This document shows, in pieces, positions 57,911-64,000 of a stretch of DNA of 64,000 bases. This DNA is from Acanthosepion esculentum. Taxonomy: Eukaryota > Mollusca > Cephalopoda > Sepiida > Sepiidae. Under the pieces are notes generated by a model. That model had not been told where the DNA came from and did not search any database. It saw nothing but the letters and a program-made list of their open reading frames with translations. The position numbers were made by a program, and so were the translations under genes. The DNA lies in NCBI GenBank assembly GCA_964036315.1, contig OZ038485.1:78766960-78830959 (forward strand). Reading direction: 5' to 3'. Each line of letters begins with the position of its first letter. The first letter of the stretch is position 1.

Positions 57911-58883
57911 GTGCTTTGCTACAATGTACCTGGAATGGCGAATATTAACTGTGACTGTTATAACTTCTGGAACTAAGGAATATAGTCCGTCTGAACACTT
58001 TCCATGGAAATATAGTAAGATTGTGATGTGTCAATCTTCTAAATGGGGGAAGGTAGTTGTCAGGTTTATAAAATTAAAAATAATTATCATTTTTGCTCCC
58101 CCATTTGGTTTGCAATTACCACAATTCCAAAATAAATTTCATGACGAGAACCTTTTTTCTTTTGTTTAATCGTTATTTAGTTCTATTTCGTGTTCGTGCT
58201 ACCTTTTTTCTAGCTGTTGTTTTTCGTTAAATGTTTCTCACGTTCACCTCTCACCGTTTTTCCTCTCAATGTCTTCCACCCTCTCTCTCTCATCGCATCA
58301 CTTTATTCTATTCTTTTTATTTTTCCTGATACTTCCCCTTCAAAATGTCTCTTCTAATCTCTCACGTTTTCTTTCTCATTCTTCATTCCAAACTGTCAAC
58401 TGCTAAATATCATATCCGCCATTTTCCGTTCTTTTTTTTCAGTAATTATTCTGCTGGTCTAATCAAACAAGACTGCTTGATCTCACTTGCATGCATTCTC
58501 GTCAAATGTATGCAATACTAAGATGTCTTTTTTTAAAAGAATAGATACAACTAGAATTGTGCATGAAAATCTATTTAGTTTTCTTTTAATATCCGACGAA
58601 TGTTTAGACAAACATCTTAAGCAGAAAGTAAATCTCTCAAAAAAGAATCATTATTTATCTGTTTTTTTTTCCAAGTAAATATAATGCATTGACCTCTTAT
58701 CAGAAGGTGTATAACTTTTAAAAATTCAAGAAATTTTAAAGTGGTTGATCCGAACGTGTAGCTCATTATCAATCATCCGAATGATACCGATGGATCGAAA
58801 CTACCGGTCATATTACCCCCCAACGCACACACACACCTTATTTAAATAGTAGAAATTAATTTCAAACATTTAAAAACACGAAT
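57911..58883. other. Intron with pyrimidine-rich stretch, nothing recognised
   Basis: 58190-58450 is C/T-rich. No supported exon. Confidence 0.45.
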
Positions 58884-59206
58884 GGTTTACGGCCATATCG
58901 CGTTGAAACATCGGTTCTCATCCGATCATCGAATTTAAATAGCGTTCAACCTGGTCAATACCTAAATTGATAACCGAATATCAGGTGCTTGGATAACGGC
59001 TCGGAATGAGAAACCGAATTACACTCGGGTTAGTTACATTCACTTACGTGGAAATAACCTTGGGGAAAGGTATGAATCTACTTTTTCTCCTCCCAGCAAT
59101 GGGTTAAATAGTATGAAATGTCAGAAAATCATCATAATCACCAACAAATTCTTATAATCCCAAAATTTATTATTCTTAAAATGGTTGATAAGTCGTCAAA
59201 AACAAG

Positions 59207-59210
<4 letters not shown>
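58884..59210 (+). mobile_element. Chimeric 5S/tRNA SINE
   Basis: GTTTACGGCCATATCGCGTT...CATCGGTTCTCATCCGATCA...AACCTGGTCAATACCTAAAT is 5S rRNA-like for about 95 bp. It then passes into CTTGGATAACGGCTCGGAAT and the tRNA-SINE body (CTTGGGGAAAGGTATGAATC, AATGGGTTAAATAGTATG) and the tail GTTGATAAGTCGTCAAAAAC. A (TA)n tract follows immediately. Confidence 0.82.

Positions 59211-59265
<55 letters not shown>
59211..59265. repeat. (TA)n microsatellite
   Basis: About 27 TA units at the 3' end of the chimeric SINE. Confidence 0.97.
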
Positions 59266-59268
<3 letters not shown>

Positions 59269-60545
59269 GTTAGATATATTACTTATACTGAGATTTGTAG
59301 ATGCGAGGCGCGTCATATTCCCCTGCTGAGCTATTTTATAACCAACAGATTACAAAAAATGATTCATAGAAATGTGAATCACGTCATGGCTTCAACTGTC
59401 ATATTTAAACGTTCGTCTTTTATGTTTCAAAGAAATGAAGCCGACAATGACGAGCATTCCTCTTTTAAAATGGCCATACCCGCTCACTAGATATCGTCGA
59501 CATCAGCGTCAAATTTACATCCAATTAATGTATTAACACATGATAAATAGTCTTTTGAAAATATGTTAATTGTATGATAAACATTACAACATTGTATGCC
59601 AGAATAATGCATTCTTGCATCGCTGTATATTTGAAATCATTTATTAAGATGTCTGTCTCAACACTGATTCCGTGTAATCATGTGAACAGAAAATATTGTT
59701 TTTTTTCTGGTTCGTGTCTCCGTTGCATGTATCATTATACATATGTAGGCATGCTCTGAAGAATATGATTTCTCTATTATCTATCGTTTTGTTTGTATTT
59801 CATTACATGTTTCTGAAATGCTTTTTGTCTTAAAACTTGTGCATACAAATGAAAGAATTATTGTAGATTAAATATCAAAGAATTTATTCTAAATGACTCA
59901 TTTACATTTATTTATTAACCTGTTTGCACGATTATGTTTGTGTTTCTCTTTTTGTATATATTTCCTTTTATCCATTGTCCTTTTGTTTGTCTTTCACATA
60001 TTCTATCTAAGTAGCTGTACAGATTACCTTTGAAAATATTTCAACTTGCTTCTCCTCTTGACGTAACGTAATGGGTAATGATTGTACAAGTTACAATTAA
60101 GCCTTTTTTATACTGGAAACTCTAATAAAAATAATTCTGGGTCGCATAAATGCGTTTATATGCCTACATTCAATTTTATGCTTGGATGAATAAAAATAAT
60201 CAGCGTATACAACTCGACAGAAAAAAATACTTTTCCAAGCCGGGCTAGTTTATTTTAGTTTGGTCGAGTCTCTGCTTGCAACATCTCATCTTGTCTCGAT
60301 CCATCCGAGTTATTTTGAGTGCATCCGATGCCAGTCGATTTGGGAACTCATAGCTTGCAGATTCCTGTTCTTTTGTCATGGAGATGAAATTTAATACTGA
60401 ATTTATAAGTTAAATTCCTGCTTCCCCCACCCTTCTCGTGCTTCTGTAATTAAATCAACGGAAATGACAAAATTTATCACACAAATGTTTTTTTCAATTT
60501 TGCCAACAGTGTTCTGGTATATATAATTTTCTCTCATATATATAA
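59266..60545. other. AT-rich intron, nothing recognised
   Basis: No supported exon or element. Confidence 0.45.
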
Positions 60546-60740
60546 TTAAAATTTACATTTTTCACATGATAATTGATCGAGTCTAGAACAAGAAAACTCA
60601 ACTGAACGCAGAAAGAACTGGACGGCCGTTTTGCATTTTTTGGGACCCATCAACAGTGCATATCCACTACCGAGAATCGAAGCCGTACCGTTATGATACA
60701 ACGCACGCGTCATACCACTGGGCCAGCGGGCATCGGTGAC
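60546..60740 (-). mobile_element. Second tRNA-derived SINE family, reverse copy
   Basis: The minus strand reads GGCCCAGTGGTATGACGCGT (A box) and GTACGGCTTCGATTCTCGGT (B box), then GTGGATATGCACTGTTGATG, ACGGCCGTCCAGTTCTTTCT and TCTAGACTCGATCAATTATC. This family differs from the GTGGTGTAATGGATAGC SINEs. Confidence 0.8.
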
Positions 60741-60809
60741 AAAGAGGAAACTAACTAGACTCAATGTATCACAGCTACACCTGATTCAAATCTCCAAAAT
60801 TTCTATTAT

Positions 60810-61101
60810 TTATAAACTTATGCTTGATCCAGGTTTAATGCAGCTGGAGGGAGCGGTTGATGTGAGAAGACCTTGCTCTTGGGTCCGGTTCCAGTGGATA
60901 ATGTATACTTGGATGGTTATTAGGAGTTTCCTCTGGCCCAGTGGTATGACACTTGCCTTGTATCGTAACAGTCCGGGTTCGATTCTCGGTAGTGGATGCG
61001 CACTTCTGATGAGTCTCAAAAAGAACGAAACGGTCGTCCAGTGCTTTCTGATTTTTGCCGAGAATTCTTTTTCTAGACTCGATGAATTATTATGTAAAAT
61101 T
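60810..61101 (+). mobile_element. Insertion with second-family SINE, flanked by 26-bp direct repeats
   Basis: The SINE body (60938-61100: GGCCCAGTGGTATGACACTT, GGGTTCGATTCTCGGTAGTG, ACGGTCGTCCAGTGCTTTCT, CTAGACTCGATGAATTATTA) is preceded by about 130 bp of unrelated sequence. The whole is bracketed by an identical 26-bp sequence (60784-60809 and 61102-61127, starting ATTCAAATCTCC). That fits a long target duplication of a non-LTR type insertion. Confidence 0.7.
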
Positions 61102-61140
61102 ATTCAAATCTCCAAAATTTCTATTATATTTCAGTCACTT

Positions 61141-61734
61141 TAAATTCGGGGTTCTTGTCTTCCCCAGCGTCTCATTAAGTTATTTTCAGGAGTTGACACA
61201 CCCTGTTTAAATTGTACTGGTAAATGGAGCAAAGTCAATGAAACAGATTTTGTTGCATTATGGCGGCACCGAAAATTAACCAGTGGTGGAAACAGCCCAA
61301 CGACGGCCATCGGGTCAGACCATCGCAACCAACAGACTTTGCATTGCATGCTTTTGCTCCATATTGTAATTGCAGCTAAATGTGAAAAATAAGTCTAAAA
61401 ATATAAATATATAGGAAAAAGATAAACAAATGCATATATAAAAGGTTGTAATTTGTAGTTATATAGTTATTTTTACGCAAGTATTCTGATGTAGACATAT
61501 TGTTACAATATATGAACTGGGTGTGAGGTAGCAATTTTCATTTATGCAAGTATGTTTAAAGGCCAATCAAAATCTTTAAGGATATTTAAAAAAAAAATTC
61601 TACACATAGGATTATTAAATTCTTTTTGTTTCAGGTAAATTGTCCAGTATCTGAGTACTTTCAGCTATCGTTAGACATTATTGCGATTTTCATTGCTATA
61701 ACGTCGGTTTAAGTTATTTTATGTGCTAGACAAT
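61141..61734. other. Intron, nothing recognised
   Basis: No supported exon. A slightly GC-richer patch lies around 61150-61350. Confidence 0.45.
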
Positions 61735-62445
61735 TTTTACCGCCATATCTTACACATTTATATGTTTACCATTCGTTCATGCATTGAATATCTGGGGCTT
61801 CTGCTCTGTATTTAGAGCTCCTTGACAAAATACAAAATAACTTTGTTACACGATGGCAAATATGTATAGACGTTCAGGGTTCATACTTTGACTAAATTGA
61901 ACACTGTATAAATACATTAATTCAGGAATAAAAGTTGATTCTAAAGTCGGACAGTATTTTCCGACAAAAAACAATATAATATGATCACTATTATACTATT
62001 ATATTAGTATAATATAATTACACATCTGGTCTGGCGTTCGTGCTATATATTTATAGATTCTTAATAAAGAAGAATCTGCAATTTTATTGGTCCTGTCATG
62101 GCATCTCGTCTTCAGTCAGTTTCCGACTGCTGAAACGTTACTTCACGGTACCTCTTCTAAAAATATATTCATGGTAATTATTCTGATGAGCTTTCCTCTT
62201 TGGTACGTAGACGTTATGAATTTAAGCGTTCTACTAGATTGGCGGCAATGTCTGCTCTTTTTAAAGTTGAAATGACTAGGCGCAACAGCAAGTTTTATGC
62301 TAACAATTCTTGCTTATCATTATCTCCTGTCTACTTAATTCCTGTGCGTTTATTGTTCTCTCTCCTTAATCACGTTTTCTTTTTCTCATATTTTCTCACA
62401 TTCAGTAACCCCTTTATTGTCTTGCTTAGGGTGAAATGATTAACA
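61735..62445 (+). mobile_element. LINE-A 3' region, rearranged
   Basis: 61740-61845 and 62030-62440 both contain the LINE-A segment TCTGG...CTCCTTGACAAAAT-CAAA or its equivalent, so part is duplicated. Between them is an AT-rich insert with a TATACTATTATATTAGTATA palindrome. The second part runs through SLRYVDVMNLSVLLDW-like remnants to the 3' end TTGTCTTGCTTAGGGTGAAA. Confidence 0.68.
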
Positions 62446-63001
62446 CAAAAATAGTTTGTGTCTGTTTATTTGATTATTGAAATATATTTAGTATTTTTGT
62501 TCCTAAATTTGTTATAATTTTATTGGTGGTGTTTTTTTGTTTTGTTTATGCCGTTTGTAGTTGTTTTATAGTTGACTTGATACACTTTGTCATAATATAT
62601 GAATCTAATTTATAATCTCTTCAAAATATTTAAATTAAAATTTTAAAAATGCTTCGATGAAACTTTGTTTTTTACTAACTTTTAATTATTGACTTTTTTT
62701 TTTACCTGTGATTGTTGAAATGTTTAAGAAATTGATTATTAGTTTTAAATCAGATCCATTGTCCAAAATCTGATTTGAATTTGATGGCCCCATTAATATT
62801 GATGTTTTCAATTTTCAAATAATCACAATTGTTCTTGAAGAAATGGTAAGTGAATTATGGCACAATTTGTTTTTCCTTATGTTTTAATTTTGCAATTTAA
62901 TTATTAAAGAATTTTCTCTTGTAATATTTAGAATTAAGTTTAAAAGTTTCTTTCAAATACTGGAATTATTTCAAGTGATATAACGTTTTCTTTCTTTCCA
63001 G
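62446..63001. other. AT-rich intron upstream of exon G
   Basis: No supported feature apart from the T-rich tract before the exon G acceptor. Confidence 0.5.
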
Positions 63002-63118
63002 GTGGTCAAGGATTTAGTGACCATTTTTCCAGTATTACGAGATTGGTTGGCCAATTTTCTCGGTCAGAATTGTGTTATGATAGCTTCATTGGTGGGACAC
63101 AACCTCCTTATTGAACAG
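63002..63118 (+). CDS. ITPR-like: Exon G of IP3R-like gene
   Basis: This 117-nt exon is open in phase 0 for 39 codons. It follows a good acceptor (CGTTTTCTTTCTTTCCAG) and ends at the donor CAG|GTGAGA. The translation begins VVKDLVTIFPVLRDWLANFL and continues NCVMIASLVGHNLLIEQ. This fits the IP3R segment where helix F---(M/I)-FVE-YL precedes LTFEVV-LAR-LIYFGFY; the hydrophobic pattern is kept but identity is low. The next family segment (FSDLL-L, etc.) is not seen in the remaining 880 bp and should lie beyond the window. Confidence 0.75.
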
Positions 63119-63144
63119 GTGAGACAAGCATCTTATAAAAAAAA

Positions 63145-63775
63145 ATGAAAACCCCATTCCAAAAATATACCCAGGTATAGTTTAGCCTCGTCCAAAATAA
63201 CCCTCAGGGGTTATCGTACTTCATGTTTCGGAGTATAAAATAACTTTACTCTAAATTCGGTCAGTTTATCCCCACTTTTAATACACCAACTATTTTCTCT
63301 TAAGGATTTTATGTGATGATATACAAACTGGTAATAATGGGTGATATAATTTCATTCAGCATTAATCAAATATAATTGTTTCTAAAAAAGGAACTAATCA
63401 ATAAGCATCCAGAAGTTAAGTTTACTCATGTATAAACCAAGGATTTGGAATATAAGTGAAGGCTGTAGAATGCATGCAAGAAATCTTGACTGACATGTGA
63501 CTCTTCATGATCCATCGTATGCTAGACTATCATCAAAGCAAGTCTCTATTTATTTACCTGGGTTTAGTCTGGCACGAGGTTATTAAGGATGACTCTAATT
63601 TCGGATTATTGCATTACATAATATTTTCATTTAAGGAGAACTTTTATCTCTGTAATATCAACATTCAAAACCATGTCTTTTGAAAAAGGTTTGAAACACC
63701 GATCACTGGCACCAGCGGAGCAGATAAGATTACCACCCCCTCTTCCAAAATATACCCAGGTAAAGTTTAGCCTAG
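63145..63775. repeat. Direct repeat pair of ~35 bp
   Basis: CCAAAAATATACCCAGGTATAGTTTAGCCT (about 63153-63187) recurs with small changes at about 63745-63775 (CCAAAATATACCCAGGTAAAGT...). An inverted relative, TTTACCTGGGTTTAG, lies at 63555. Possibly ends of a small degraded element; unclassified. Confidence 0.5.
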
Positions 63776-63924
63776 TTGGACTACAATAGGCTATTGATTC
63801 GCGGGACACAGTGGATCAAAACGTTGGTTCATGAATTTGGTGATATAGTAATTGTGAGTTCAATCACCGGGTCGATCAGTGAGCACTTGAGCTCAGTGAC
63901 GAACACAGCGAGCAATAAGTGTTA

Positions 63925-63970
63925 TAAATATATATAATATATATAATATATATAATAAATATATATAAGG
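63925..63970. repeat. Imperfect (TATAA)n AT-rich repeat
   Basis: ATATATAATATATATAATAT pattern with a short direct repeat AGTGTTATAAATATA on both sides (63919 and about 63975). Confidence 0.8.
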
Positions 63971-64000
63971 GAGCAGTGTTATAAATATACCCTTAGACAT

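Larger units (their letters stand above)
1558..63118 (+). other. ITPR-like: Gene span: divergent IP3 receptor-like gene (partial, both ends outside)
   Basis: A chain of + strand exons spans almost the whole window. In order, their translations follow the RIH (RyR/IP3R homology) region of IP3 receptors, tetrameric ER calcium-release channels. Landmarks I recognise from memory of the family are a helix with FLD-L--LCV, then IP-NQ--I; a V-(x)n-DGG-NW strand region; a QL-LF helix; LP--(I/L)RA-FC-L; then an acidic, variable linker and a final helical segment. Confident exons are 1558-1662, 21483-21593, 24356-24433, 28496-28628, 34611-34720 and 63002-63118; possible ones are 15944-15997, 44517-44555 and 53736-53747. 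All directly joined junctions have compatible phases (0, 0, 0, 1, 0). Identity to vertebrate IP3R looks only about 25-30% by eye, far below a conserved orthologue. Neither the channel domain nor the N-terminal IP3-binding core lies in the window. It could be an expressed paralogue or an ageing pseudogene; the open frames and clean splice sites favour an expressed gene. Confidence 0.75.

Noticed and set aside
60938..61010. Functional tRNA gene (GGCCCAGTGGTATGAC...GGGTTCGATTC)
   Set aside because: Same reasoning; an inverted copy with the same 3' body lies at 60546-60740.
1..64000. CRISPR array or prokaryotic operon
   Set aside because: No regular spacer-repeat structure; introns, SINEs and LINEs show that the DNA is eukaryotic.

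Overview
ORGANISM. This is eukaryotic DNA: AT-rich, intron-dominated and full of decayed transposons. Many long (TA)n and (CA)n microsatellites, several jockey-like LINE families, mariner, pogo and hAT-type DNA elements, Penelope-like fragments and tRNA- and 5S-derived SINEs, all inside introns several kb to about 20 kb long, suggest a cephalopod mollusc, probably an octopus. That assignment is inference from genome style, not from a species-specific sequence.

HOST GENE. Only one host gene is visible. It lies on the + strand, enters before the window and leaves after it. Five confident coding exons (1558-1662, 21483-21593, 24356-24433, 28496-28628, 34611-34720) and a sixth at 63002-63118 have consensus splice sites, and compatible phases wherever they join directly. 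Read in order they follow the RIH region of inositol 1,4,5-trisphosphate receptors (IP3R), but with low identity, so I read this as a divergent IP3R-like paralogue, not the conserved receptor. Two small exons (44517-44555, 53736-53747) are possible. A third (15944-15997) fits the alignment gap but has AT where the donor GT should be. If all are used, coding DNA is about 1% of the window.

LAYOUT. 0-8.5 kb: end of an RNase H-bearing LINE, first exon, Penelope-like tail, full-length dead mariner (3317-4666), LINE-A and LINE-B pieces, a 53-bp tandem repeat and a strong hairpin. 9-20 kb: Penelope-like tail with a hammerhead-like core, 5S/tRNA chimeric SINE, pyrimidine tract, RTE-like and LINE-A pieces, a mariner deletion derivative between two (TA)n tracts, a second mariner. 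21-29 kb: three exons, a miniature LTR retrotransposon with perfect target duplication inside a minisatellite, LINE-A with a reverse transcriptase, a hairpin, a pogo/Tigger remnant. 29-42 kb: LINE-B piece with an internal fold-back, CA repeats, two fold-back elements, exon 34611, and a chimeric SINE abutting a 1.9-kb hAT-like element with ~110-bp inverted ends. 42-64 kb: tRNA SINEs, TA-repeat cluster, solo LTR, nearly complete LINE-B (49640-52760), more SINEs and LINE-A, and the last exon.

The mobile elements appear defective; the host signal is the exon chain. No rRNA, functional tRNA, CRISPR or prokaryotic feature is present.
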